From NCBI GenBank assembly GCA_037349315.1, contig JBAIAC010000007.1, forward strand, positions 48,305,001 to 48,369,000: 64,000 nucleotides of DNA, read 5' to 3'. The translations under genes and the position numbers were made by a program. This stretch comes from Chelydra serpentina (Eukaryota; Chordata; Testudines; Chelydridae). The notes below the pieces were generated by a model. That model saw nothing but the letters and a program-made list of their open reading frames with translations. It did not search any database and was not told the origin of the DNA. Positions 32,560-44,281 of the stretch are shown here, one piece after another (position 1 is the stretch's first letter; each line of letters opens with the position of its first letter).

Positions 32560-33691
32560 CTGTGAGTGAATTGTGGCAGGACTCCACCCATGTAGAGACA
32601 TTTGCTGAACTTGGGCCTAAAGGGAGATTTTCAAAAGGCACACCTGACAGTGAGGCACCCAACTCCCATTGAAATTGGATGAGTTAGGTGCCTAACTGCC
32701 ATTTGTGCACTTAAAATCTCCTACTGAGTGTGTACTATCCATATAGAAAACTCTACTCCCATACAAGCAAGAGGTAACACCGTGAGGATGTCTAACACCC
32801 AATAGCTAAGAATGAGCACAGTAATTAATTTTAAGTTCAGATAGTGACATATACCTTTAAATGCTCAAAGATTTGCTCATAATTTTAGCCTCACAACTCC
32901 CATTGTCTTTAATGGAAGTTGGATGGCAAATTATACGTACAAACTCTTTGAATATATAGGAGACAGCATGGAGGTGTTTTGTGTTTTTGCTGTGAAAACA
33001 TATATATATGAAAGTCAAGTTCAACAGTCCGTGAAATGATGCACTAATCTCAAGAGTTCACATGCAATTTGGGGTATATTTTTTTCTCCATGCACAAGCA
33101 ATTGTAAAGGTAATTGCCACCCTGAAAGTAAAGTAAACCCACAAAACACACATACTGTAGCTGCAGCCTGAAATGTCTTGTGGTAAAATAGCTTTTCTCA
33201 TTTTGCCTCAAAATGAAAACAATTTTTGCAAAATAACTTCTGGAGCATATCTTAACTTTTCCCATTTTATGTCCTCTGTGACTACTTTATGATGTTTGCT
33301 AGTAATATATAACTGTTAAGATACATATTGCTTGACTTTGTATGGTTTTCCTAGTCTGTTCCTTAATGTGTTTGTAGATTTTCAAGAAATAGTTTATTTG
33401 CAAGATTGTTATTTTGGTCAGCTTTCTCTGCCTAACCTAATTAATTTAATACAATAAGTAAACAGACTCACTAACCATGATGATGATAGTATTATGTCAG
33501 AGTAGATCAGACAGAGAAAAAAACAATTACATTGTCTATTCTATCGCGCTTTTCAGGAGAAGACCTAAAAGCACTGTAAAAGCATTGCTCAAAAAAGGAT
33601 CCGACGTTAAAGTGGATCTAAAGACTATCCAGAGTTGCAATGCTGAGGAGTTTTTTTTTTTAAAAGATGATTAAAAAAAACAACCCTCAAG
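32560..33691. other. No gene recognised
   Basis: AT-rich. At 32630-32700 there is a diverged GAGGCACCCAACTCCCATTG / TTAGGTGCCTAACTGCC stretch with some inverted symmetry. No coding signal. Confidence 0.45.
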
Positions 33692-33751
33692 ATTAGTTAG
33701 AGATTGACCTATGCCCTGATGTTTCAGGGCATAGGTCAATCTCTAACTAAT
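33692..33751. repeat. Perfect 28-bp inverted repeat with 4-nt loop
   Basis: Arms 33692-33719 and 33724-33751 are exact reverse complements around the loop TGTT. The inner stem is ATGCCCTGA/TCAGGGCAT and the outer stem ATTAGTTAGAG/CTCTAACTAAT. It abuts the 5' side of a CR1 3'-end fragment. Confidence 0.95.
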
Positions 33752-33905
33752 GTGTATTAGGAAGAAGTTTTTCCTAGGGGCAAACCATTTTATAACTCCC
33801 TACTGCAGGATTTTTTGCACCTAGAATTGGCTGCTGTGAGAACCAGGATATTGGACTATACTGAAGCCTGGTTTGTCCCAGCATGGCAATTCCTGTGTTT
33901 TTATT
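33752..33905 (+). mobile_element. CR1-type LINE 3' UTR fragment
   Basis: TAGGAAGAAGTTTTTCCTAG, CCTACTGCAGGATTTTTTGC, then GGATATTGGACTATACTGAA and GGCAATTCCTGTGTTTT. This is the CR1 3' UTR pattern (CTACTGCAGGGTTTCTTGCA ... GGATACTGGACTAGATGG ... GGCAATTCCTATG). No coding part is left. Confidence 0.7.
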
Positions 33906-34018
33906 AACCCTCAGAACATCCCTAAAAAGTAGGTAGATAATCCCATTTTAGAGATGGTTACAAGGCAGCAAGGGTTTAAGTGACTTGACAAAGGTCACTA
34001 ACCAGCACTGGTCTGTAG
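33906..34018 (-). repeat. MIR-type SINE, minus strand
   Basis: Reverse complement of the MIR core: ATCCCATTTTAGAGATGGTT, GGTTTAAGTGACTTGACAAA, GGTCACTAACCAGCA. Confidence 0.75.
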
Positions 34019-34540
34019 GCTATGTGTACATAATGGCTTTCTGACAAATATTTACTACCCTTGCTACACCAGTGGCAGCAAAGGTAAGAGACAAGACTCC
34101 TGCAAACACAGGCAATTAATATTCTGATCTAACCTGGCTCAGAGCTATCTTGTGGTTAAAAAATTTCAGCAGCCACAATTACATTGATGATGGTAGGGCT
34201 CCTGCCATTGGCGGAGCTAAACCAATCTTTGCAATAGTGGGAAAACTTTGCTATAAAACACTAGTGTATGCAGGAGCCATACAAACTTGGTTAAAGAAGA
34301 GTTAGAACAAAAAAGGATTTGTTGCCGCCTTTGCGCTCAGGCATCTACATTGATCACGACACAAGACAATATATCATTTATGACTGTATTACATTCAAAA
34401 TCTATGTATGGTTGCAAAGTTAAATACTTGAAAGTTACAAAATGCCAGATTTATAATTGTCCGTTCCAACCTAATCCAGCCCCCTTGGCACTGAATAAGA
34501 CCAGGGTCCCATGGAAAAGTAAAATGCATAAATATTACAG
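34019..34540. other. No gene recognised
   Basis: Short frames only; the 85-codon frame at 34287-34544 has no recognised motif. Confidence 0.45.
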
Positions 34541-34610
34541 TTAAGGCTGGTCAATTTTTTTGTGATTTTCTTCTTTAAGAAAAAAGTATTTTTAATTAAA
34601 CAAAAAAGGC
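34541..34610. mobile_element. Fragment of the GAGCTGGTCAAA-type MITE
   Basis: AAGGCTGGTCAATTTTTTTG followed by T-rich then A-rich sequence (AAGAAAAAAGTATTTTTAAT). It resembles the left end of the 43969-44281 element. Only one end is present. Confidence 0.4.
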
Positions 34611-35173
34611 TGTTATCCCAGAAGGGGGAGGTGCGCTGCTAGTACCATGTGCTGGGTCTCGGAGTGAGGGGGTGGTGGTATTTCATTTGGAGTCCAGCTC
34701 CGTTTTCTGTCTTTTGCCCCACCTCTTGAGGAGTGGGGGGAAATCCTGCTCCATCTACTGTTCCCATGGTAGGGGGTTGGGATGCTGGGGCCAGATGGAG
34801 ATTCCCTCCATTCCCTTATAGCTGCCCAGGCTACTCATGCCAGCATCTGATGCTGTTTCTTCAGTGATTTGAGCTGGATTATTTAGAATGTTCAGTGACT
34901 TTTGCAGGCTGCCAAAATTTTCCTGATTACCACTCAATTAAATCTGAATGGTATTTCATGGGACATAGAAAAGACTCTGCTATAGCCCTGAGGGATTTCT
35001 CCCTGCTAAGTATCAAAGGCCTGCTGCAAAGAATGAAGGTGTTAATGCTTCTCAAAGAAAGTCACAATAATTCTTCATAATGGCAAATGTTAGGCAACCT
35101 AAATATGGGCTAGTTACCAGCTTCCCCATCCTCCTGATGTTACTAGACATTGGATGTTACAGATATTTTTGTG

Positions 35174-35257
35174 TCTGATCCTCATGTGATATACATTGAT
35201 GCAACTCCATTGAAGTCAATGGACTATGCTGAGATGCAACAGACGAGAATTTGGCCC
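35174..35257. repeat. Quasi-palindromic short repeat, copy 3
   Basis: CTGATCCTCATGTGATATAC, then the core ACTCCATTGAAGTCAATGGA and GAATTTGGCCC. The core is the best example of CCATTGAAGTCAATGG in the window. Confidence 0.65.
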
Positions 35258-35741
35258 ATAACGTATGACACTGAAATTAGCAGAAGAGCAAGACCAATCA
35301 CAATAAGAAAGGATCAAAGAGTAATGGGTTAGTATGCCAAATTTTATTTAATAATTGTCATCTTCATATAGCATAGCAGGTCAGTGGAAGCTGGAAATGT
35401 TGAGATGGTTTGCTACCTGTGGGAAATTTTCTTAGGGAATATAAACAATGATGGGCTCAGACAGGCTGTTAGCTGGTTGCCCCTTTTATGATCAGTTTCT
35501 GAGAAACTGTCCTGTCCTCTCTCTCTTGATGCATCAATGACAAAATGGACTAAGAGGGACCTTGTGTTACAGGTAAAACATATCATATTTGTTTATTGCT
35601 TCATGCAGATCTCTTGTGGCATTTCTTCTGCACTCGGATGAAAGTGTTTTCAATGTTTAGAGAGGGACTGGTGGATAATGTTAAAAGTATATCAGAAGAA
35701 TGAATGATATTTAACCAAAGAAGAGGTTTTGGAAGAACTGG

Positions 35742-35800
35742 GCCAGTCCCCCAGCTGGTGTAAACTGGATGCAGGTTTATACCAGCTGAGGATCTGACCC
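35742..35800. repeat. Quasi-palindromic short repeat, copy 4 (core deleted)
   Basis: CCCAGCTGGTGTAAACTGG and TTTATACCAGCTGAGGATCT GACCC: both arms are present, but the CCATTGA core is missing. Confidence 0.6.
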
Positions 35801-35965
35801 ATCATGTTTAGGTTTTTTTAATGCAGCAGCAGGAAAATGCAGAATTATCTGTCAATTGAGAATAATTCAAGTGGATGGATGACTCAGGACAATGCATCAG
35901 CCCTCTATAGCTATTACTACGGCTCTTTCAGTCGATCATCTTTGAAAGGGTTAGAAACATGTTAC

Positions 35966-36017
35966 TTTCATGTGAAGAGCTCTTGACTCTTAAGAGCCAA
36001 GAGCACTTCACATGAAA
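35966..36017. repeat. 52-bp palindrome without loop
   Basis: 35966-35991 and 35992-36017 are reverse complements at 24 of 26 positions. Outer word TTTCATGTGAAGAG, centre GACTCTTAAGAGCC. It directly joins two arms and could extrude as a cruciform or be transcribed as a hairpin. Confidence 0.9.
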
Positions 36018-37080
36018 TGTGAATGTCTGTTGAACATTTATTCTATTATTAAACCATTCTAGTCTATTACCAAACCAAATCGCAGCAGGTTTCCCCTCTA
36101 GTTCCTGGCATTTCTAGATTCAAAAAGAAATGTGGTGTGATATTAGCAATCAGCTAATTATATTGCTCCTGCCTTACTTTGCACTAGTCTTGTCACCTTA
36201 TATTTCCTTGACTCATCAAATAGATCACACCATTCACCCAATAGAGCCATTATTGTGTAATGGGCAAACTCAGAAAAGGACAAATTAATGGGTTTGTTGG
36301 AACAATTAAAGTCTACCTCAAATCTTATTTTAAAAACATCAGTGTAATAGGCTATACCCTAGAAGCCAGCAATAACTCCTTTAAAACTCTTATAATCTAC
36401 TGGGGGCTGTTTATGCTCAGCCTTGATACCAAAAACATTGTTTCCATTAAACACAAATTCCTGCAAATACACACAGATTTTGCCCTTAAAAACAAAATAA
36501 GATCGCTCTTGTGGTTGATTAGCTATTGCTTGCAGTAGGGAAAATGGGGAGGTGCATTACCTGAAAACACAGCTTCCAGTCACATTATGTCCTATAAATA
36601 CAAGTACCTTTTGGAAATTAGACGTTGTAGAACTGTAATGGTAATTGTTCTTTATTTTTGGTTTCAAAGATGTGGAACTGTTGAGGACCCTAGTGCCCTT
36701 GTCTATAGTAGGACACTAGAAATATTTTTTTCTAGAGTTATCCACTGTTCTGCCACTGGTTCAACCCCACTGGTGGTAGCAATAGTGGAAGGTCTAATGT
36801 ACAGAAGGCAACAGTCGCTGGACCGTGTCTGTACTTGGGAATAGCCAGATTCAGCATTGCATGGCCAGCAATCAGTGTAACTGTACTGATGCTGACCCCT
36901 AAGTGTGACGTAAGGTCAATTGGGGTTTGCACTAATTGGGGTTTATTCCAATTACAAGTTGGGGAAACAACCTTGAGTAACTCACTTGGTGCAAACCCCT
37001 CAATGGCCTTGACTACACGCAGTGCAGCTATTCTAATTGCTGACCTGAAACTGCTCCCAAAATGTGGACACGTGCAAGCA
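36018..37080. other. No gene recognised
   Basis: AT-rich, becoming GC-richer after 36730. The frames at 36587-37188 show no domain. Confidence 0.45.
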
Positions 37081-37085
37081 GGGTG

Positions 37086-37613
37086 TCATGGGGCACTGGC
37101 CTTCAGCACGCTCCCTTGTGGCCCCTGCTGGCCCTGCAGGTACGTTGCACTCAGGGCCCGCTCAGGTTCTTTCTGCCATTTACCTTGACTACATTGGATC
37201 AAGACATGTACCTCTTTCATGAAAACTGATCTATTAAGTCTTTCTGCCATGTGTAACCCACTTTGTTCTTTGCCCCAGGTCACCCTACTCTGGATCCATA
37301 TAAGAGTCTGGTCAGCTCTCCCAAACCAACTCTCCTCTTTGGAGCTGGGCAGTAAGTTAGCCAGATGTAAGGCATCAATCAGCTTCTCATTGGATGCCTT
37401 TCCCCAATAAGTCCTCAGACTCAAATGGTTCAGCAGGCAGCCTTCTCCTCCTGGTGTCGACCCCGCTATGGTGGAGGAGGCAGCATTTATGCTGGTTCCC
37501 TTCTCCCAGCTCATCTCCAATTGGTCAGGTGAGAGGAGAACCTTGCCCCACCCTCTCTGCAAGGCTCCTGGCCCTGAGTACTTAAAGACACAATGAAAGG
37601 ATTCTCCTGCCAA
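37086..37613 (-). other. 175-codon open frame in a GC-rich block, function unknown
   Basis: The longest open frame in the window outside recognised elements. It starts at an ATG at 37613 and ends at 37086. Composition is ordinary, and I see no signal peptide, membrane segment, zinc ligands or known motif. The GC-rich block (37080-37640) resembles LTR-type DNA more than an exon: it has no splice-flanked structure I can defend, and overlapping plus-strand frames are equally open. Most likely a chance frame in an old repeat. Confidence 0.2.
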
Positions 37614-37835
37614 GCACCACTTATTCTCAGGACTGCTTCCCCTCTATCATAAACTCTTAGGGTCTTATATATATGTTGGACCTTTCAGTTTTAAAGGCCA
37701 CACCAAGTGGTTGGCTGGGCTGACTACTGGGCACCACTACCTTGAAAGGGGCAGACTACCCCGCCACACCAGGTTAGAAAGCATAGCATAGTTGCTAACC
37801 ATTCTTCATTTTGTTACCTCATCTCCCTGCCCTCA

Positions 37836-37980
37836 CCCACTCTGTCTGTTTTGTCCACGTCACATCTTATCTCACAAGGGCAGGGACTGTTGCCTTTGTT
37901 GTTCTTTGTACAGCACCTAGCACAATGGGTCCCCAATCCTTGATTCCTAGGGGCTACTGTAATATAAATTAAATAATGGT
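37836..37980 (+). repeat. SINE or LINE 3' tail (GGGCAGGGACTG...TACAGCACCTAGCACAATGGG)
   Basis: CAAGGGCAGGGACTGTTGCC, TTGTACAGCACCTAGCACAA, GGGGCTACTGTAATATAAAT, AAATAATGG. A tail common in sauropsid repeats; I recall it as a CORE-SINE/L2-like 3' end but cannot prove the class. Confidence 0.65.
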
Positions 37981-38787
37981 GCTTAAAACATGAATAGTGC
38001 ATGGACCACTAGCAGTCCCACTGTTGCTAACATCAGTGGAGCTGAAGCAGTGATAACAAAATGGGGAAGTTTTAAGAAGGAAAAAAAACTTTATGAAGAG
38101 AGAGCCTGAGTTCAAGCTGAAGATGGCTCCCATGCTTCTGGAGCAGCAGGATGATATCACAGTTACAGGGAAATGTTAACTTGAAATTGAGTCCAAGTCC
38201 CTGCTGTTACACTTGTATGACAATGACAGATACCTAGATGAAAAGGACAGATTCTGGCAGCTGGATGCACATGAAGTACTAAGTTAAAATAGCACATGAC
38301 AGTATGCTGTAAACCTGGGTAACAAATCTTCCTATTGTCATGGTACCCTTGACATACAAATGCAATGAGACTTATGCAGTGGTTTGGGGGTTGTTTTTTT
38401 TTGGCTTTTTAAAAAATTGAATCAAACACTGTAAACATATTCCCTAAAATAATGTATTATGGATTATGCAAGCAATGAGCAATGAAGTAAAATAGAATAT
38501 AAGAGCTGTTATATTGTATAATATGTTATAGTTTCAAGCTACTGCATGTCACTCCACCATAACATTTGAAATGTAATGAAATGGTCCACAGTTATTAATA
38601 TTCTTAAGTGCTTTCCTTTTTTTCTCTTAAAGAGCTTCCAGACAGAACAACAAGAAATATGCCACATTATCAGTGTTTGTGTGAAGTCAGAGTGTCACAA
38701 TCTCTATTGGTTTTACCTTCTATCTATAGATATACATTAATAAGTTTAATCTGTGCACTACAAACAAATTGGGGAATGCATCTTGGG

Positions 38788-38872
38788 ACAAATCCTTAGC
38801 TGGTGTAAATGGATGCTGTTCCAGTAACTGCATTGGAATTATGGCCATTTGCAGCAGCTGAAGATATGGCCT
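38788..38872. repeat. Quasi-palindromic short repeat, copy 5
   Basis: GACAAATCCTTAGCTGGTGT, GTAACTGCATTGGAATTATG, GCAGCAGCTGAAGATATGGC. Confidence 0.6.
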
Positions 38873-41800
38873 CTTAACTTCAAAGTGAATTAAGGATGTT
38901 CCATAGCATTAGTGTTTTTTCTTTGTCGTTCAGATTTCTTGGGCGGCTCGGCTTTTGTTTTTGTTCACATGTATATACATTTGTGGGGTTTTTAATGATT
39001 TAAATATATTATTTGAAGTAAAAACACCAAACTAAACCCAGGGAAATTTTAATTTAAAAAGTTTCTGTGACTTAGTGTGGTAAGAGTGTAACACAATGGA
39101 GTATAGTGAAGTGGTTTAAAAGTCTCAAATTGTTTCAATGAGTCACAATGGTCATTTGCTCCTTTTGTAGTTGAGCTTTATGTAGGTTGTGTCCACCGGA
39201 GGAAACCTAGGACCTACAATTTTTCATTAGTTCAACTACACAAATTATAACTCTGAACAGTTAGATGAAAGTATGGTAAAAAAACACCTGCGTCCTGCCT
39301 CCACTGTTATTACCATTGGTCCAGAGTTGCAGGTTTCAAGTTTAAGTCCAGTTTTATAGTGAAGGTTCACTTCAGTCTATGATGGGGTTCCACTGCGCTA
39401 GTCCCCTTAGAATGCAGAAATTATCATCTACCCCATGTCTCATATTTGTTGTTTTTCTTAAAGCCCCAGTTCCTGGACTCCAGTGAAAACATGCCTTGAG
39501 TGCACCCTATAGACTCAGAAACCAAAAGGCAAATAAAAAGAACCTAAATATATTACTTTTTAAAACAAATCTCATTAATGTTAAGCCAATCTCATTCCTG
39601 GGGTGAAGGGTGGAAATCTCACTGAACTGAGTTAGGGAAATTAAAGCTACAAGGTAGATTAGGTTTTGCTCTGGGTGCTGGGAAGCCATGGAGGGTTTCA
39701 GAGGGGAAGTCTATATTTACGGTGGGTGGTGTGTCGAGGACTGACACTGCATGTCCAGCTAGCATGGGTATAAATAGCAATGTAGATGGTGAGGCACTGC
39801 TTAGGTGAGTAGAGAACGGACACACTAGAACTGTAGGGCATATACCCTACGCAGCTCTCTGAATACACAAGCAGGGCCTCCCATGTCTACATTGTTATTT
39901 TTAGAAGTGTAGAGGCCTACTGCATCCCCACTGCTGGAGATTTCCCCCCACCATAGTGAAAGACTTGAACAGCTAGAAATGGCTCTGGCAAAGGGGAGGC
40001 AGGAGGCAGTGGGTTAAGTCTCTGGTATCTGGGAGTTGCAGGAGCCTCTCCTCTGCCAGAGCCATTCACTGAAACGTGTAGATACATACTGCAGTGCGGA
40101 CGCAGCCTGCCTTTCACTGTGATGTGTAGCTATGCATATCCTATGTGCTGTCTCAAATATAGACAAGTCCTGAGTTGGACAGAAGTGTGTTGTCTAGGTG
40201 TTGGTTGCCCTGGGAGAGAGTATGTAGGTGATGTGATGAGCATAAATTATTCCAGTCAAGGCCTACAGTGAATTCTGCTCATGGATTTGCCTTTAAAGGA
40301 AAGTCAAATATGAAATTAATCAAATGGGCCAGCGTGCCCAATCTCAAGAAATCCATGCCTGCTTTTGTAAATCTAGCCTGTAGTTGGCCAGAGGCAATGC
40401 AGACCTGAGGTTCCACTGCTAGCAAAATACTAGTAGAGCCAATATTTGACTTGGAGGTTGATGTCAATCCTATTTGTTGTCTATTGCATTTTAGAGGTTC
40501 ATGTGAGAGGAAAAATTAGAGAATTGCTCTCGTACAATCAGCTCCTGTCAGAGGTTCGAAATGAGGACCACACCTCAGTCTGAACTCAAATTAAAGACTT
40601 TTTTATTTGTTGCCATTTAAAATAGAACAGAAGATTGATGGTACAGAGTGCTCTGGGAGTATATATGAAGAAAGCTACAGAAATAATTATGAAGTATGGT
40701 CTTATCAGCAGGTAACAAAAACATTATCATCCCACAATACTATAGCAGAAAAGCTCAAAGTAATTTAATAGAACATTGAAGTAATTAAAAAAGCCCAACA
40801 AAACAAGAAAACAGGGCAACTAAATCACCTAAACACAAAGCAGAATAGTCTGTGCAACAATGTCAGACTCAGCATTCATAATCATTAGTAGAACTGCCTT
40901 TGCATGTTCACTTTGGTGATACCATGTTCAGTGCATGAGAGTGTGACAGAGCAATGAATATAGCACAGTCAAAAGATGAAATGTAACCTGATTTTCATGC
41001 TCAATCAGATCACTTTGTGGATATTGTGCCCAACGACCTTCCACCAAAAGGGAGAGGAGCAGATCTAAAATCAACTTTGCAATGAAATGCATTTTATTTT
41101 CAATGACATCGCCATTAGCCTCTCTCTTTTTCTTGGAGCTTTCAGAGATGTATCTTACTAGAATCTACTTTATGAGAAAACATACTCTTAGTCAAAAGAG
41201 CCCAAAACATTAAAATATTGCAATATAACCCTATACTATAAACATAAAAATTATAAGTAACATAAAACAAGGAAACAATAATATTACACTATAATTCATG
41301 TTTAAAACAAATATCTCAGATAATGATAACACAGATGTGACTATAGATGGTGAGCATAGGACAAAGTGAGACCCAGACATAAACATCAGCAAACATATAA
41401 ACTGACACATAGTCAAATTATACATCTGCACAGATATGTTTATTCATGCAGTATATTTTGTATCCTTGTATAGAAGCTGTAGCTTGTATTACATTTAATT
41501 ACTTTCCCTGTGGCTTTATAATTGAATGGGATTTTTAATGTGTAATTGGAGTAGGAAAGAGTTGATTCTTGAATGTAGCTAATAAATGTTTGCCAAAACA
41601 TTAGTCTTTTTTTAACCTTATGACAGTTTCTAAACGAGGGTGACTTCTACTAGAAACTGAATTATAAAGCGCTGTCTACTTAAGGGCCTTTCCCAGAGCC
41701 CATGGAAGTCAATGGAAAGAGTAGCAATGACTTCAGTAGTTTTGGATCAGGTCCAAAGTGAAGGTGGCTGCTAATCAAAGGCAACTTATAAAAGAAGGCA

Positions 41801-42499
41801 TAAGGTATACAGTTGTGTATAACATTTTTCCTCTAGTTGTGATCAGATGTCTAGAGCTACAGAATAGTAGACCAATGTTAACAGCCAGTGGAAGGTTTGA
41901 AATGTTGTCATTGGTCAATAGTGTAGCATCTTAGTTAGTGGTGAGAAGACTGAGGAGGGAGTAAATAAGGAGGCATAGTTCTTGAATGATGGAGATGTAG
42001 TGTATTCAATTTTTTTCATCTGTACAGAAGATTGTACATGTATGGGCAGTGGGCAGCTCTAGAATTAGTGTCTCACAGAAACAACGCTACAATCTTTAGA
42101 TAGTCGGCATGGTGTATTTGTGCAGGGTAGCATGGCATGGAAATCAGATCAGTCAGACTTCAGTGTTTCAATGCCTTCCCCCCCAGTCTGAGGCCTCAAC
42201 AAACACATTAAATGATGCAGTGAGTTCTCTTACATGCCACAAACCACAAGAAATTTGAGGAAGGATTTGTGTCATTGCTCATTTCTCTTATATTCTGGGA
42301 ACCATTAAGCATAGGCTCTGTTCTTCTTAAAGTCACCTGTTAACACAGATGGGAGATACATGAGCAGAATTAGGGGTAAATAGACTATATATTTATTTTT
42401 CCAATGTTGTCTACATAAAAGAAGGAAATATACAGTACAGAACCAGGAAGCATTTCTACAATGCACAAGCCAGTAGTCTTTGATGCTAAGAATACTGGG

Positions 42500-42576
42500 A
42501 CAAATTTGGCCCTACTGTAAGCATGGGGAACTCCATTGGAGTCAATGGAGTTATTACCAGAGCTGAACGTGGCCCA
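42500..42576. repeat. Quasi-palindromic short repeat, copy 6
   Basis: CAAATTTGGCCC, then the core AACTCCATTGGAGTCAATGG AGTT, then AGAGCTGAACGTGGCCCA. The 24-nt core is nearly self-complementary. Confidence 0.65.
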
Positions 42577-43968
42577 TCATCACTCCTGACTTTATGAAAT
42601 ATCCTAATTCTTCTCATAACACATATATTTTTGAGATTTCACCAATCAGACTAAAACTGATGCTATGCATCACAACTGAGTTGCACTGAGTTTAATGTGT
42701 CAATTTCAATGTATTTTAAGTGAGGAAGTTACCACACTTTGTAAATGAAAGAGAGAGATTGGTAAACAAGAGATGCCCTGTCCTTAGTGATGAAAGCACA
42801 GTGATGCTTAGCGCATTTAGTATTAAGTTGGAATGAGCATACTGAATGGGTTGTGGGTGTATTTGGATAACACTATTGTATGTGGGCTCAAAAATAAGGG
42901 TGGCAGGTGGATGACAGCTGTGAGGATCTGAGTACTAACTCTTTCATAATGTTATGTGATCTAACTGGAAAATGACTGCAGCTTTATTTGATTGCATCTT
43001 TATACCTCTATTGAGGTTTTTTTTAAAGTGGCTAGTTGTTAAAAAAGAAAACTATATTCAGTCAGCAACAACCCCCACGTGTGGACGTGCTCCAACATTT
43101 GCACAGGCAGTTATTATGACTGTACATGCAAATTGGGAATGCATGTGAAAACAGCTATTTAACTCAGAAGTAAGCTTTTGAATGTGCCTTGACCTGATTT
43201 GCATGCTAAACTGTGGGTGCACAGATGAGTTCATACTATTTGCATGCTTGAATGGATCTTTGCTTTTTTTCTTCTGATTAGTTAGGTATTGGTACTGCTG
43301 TAATGTGAAGGTATACCTGTATGTAATTCTGTTCTAGCTAAAGGAAAATCACACAAACAAATATCAGTAATTCATTCATTTCTTCCCTCAAAGACCCAGT
43401 ATTATTTCTTCTTCCCCTTCTTTTCTCAGAATATTCTTAACCATTCACACAAGACTTAGTTGGTTTCAGGAAGCATATGCTGAGTCTTGGGAACATATTT
43501 TTTCCAACAGCAGCATCTGGATGTATAGCTGTCTTCCCTGGTGGTGAGGCTGGTGGCAGTACAACAGCCTTCAGGGCTAATATCGAGGGTCAGGCTGCTC
43601 AGGGAATTGTTAAGTCTTTCTCATGAATTCTTTTTTTCGTTGACTTGCTTTTGATTTTAAGGAACCTGGTTCCCCTACCTGTTAAACTAGATCATTTACA
43701 ACAATTAGGTCACTTTCACAATAAAAGAAAGAAGCTCCCCAAGGACCAAATGTATTGTTTGGCTTGGTTTATTTAAGGATCTCTCTTACAAGCTAAAATG
43801 CGGGCCACTTGTACTCTATTGGCCTAGTTCTGCAGTCATTTGCCCACACAACTCCTGTTGATTTCTGCAAACATTAGGGGCCAAATTCAGCTGTGACAGA
43901 AATGTAAATTGCTTTTATGATGAAAGTGGTAAAATACTGAACCTTAGCAGTATTTAAGAATAGTTAAC

Positions 43969-44281
43969 AGAGCTGGTCAAAATATTTGTTCGGTTTTTTT
44001 AACATGAAAAATGGCCTTTTTTCAAAATGAAAAATGTTGAGGAACATTTTAGCTTTCAAATTTTTCCATTTTTTACCTTTCACTGAAAACTGAAACAAAA
44101 AGTTTCTTGGTTTTCTGGTTTTTTTTCTTTTCTTTATTCTCCCCTCTCTTCTTCCCATTTTCCCCCTTTTCCAGTAGCAAGATAAAAAAACAAAATATGG
44201 GAAAAGTGGAATAATAGGGAAAACAAGGGGAAAAAAACCAAAAAATTATGTGAAAAAAACCTAAATTTTTTGACCGGCTCT
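43969..44281. mobile_element. MITE with GAGCTGGTCAAAA termini (313 bp)
   Basis: Ends AGAGCTGGTCAAAATATTTG and TTTTTTGACCGGCTCT are inverted repeats. The left half is T-rich and the right half A-rich on the plus strand, so the element is a purine/pyrimidine mirror with strong folding potential. The flanks TAGTTAAC and ATTAATAA are not a clear duplication; hAT-like by end style only. No coding frame. Confidence 0.65.

Larger units (their letters stand above)
34611..35965. other. No gene recognised
   Basis: Short frames only. Two quasi-palindromic repeats lie here (35174-35257 and 35742-35800). Confidence 0.5.
37981..43968. other. No gene recognised, about 6 kb
   Basis: AT-rich throughout with short frames only. 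Besides the quasi-palindromic repeats at 38788 and 42500 I see no named repeat. A diverged palindrome-like CATGGAAGTCAATGG lies near 41700. GC rises slightly at 39880-40130 without a coding signal. Confidence 0.5.
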
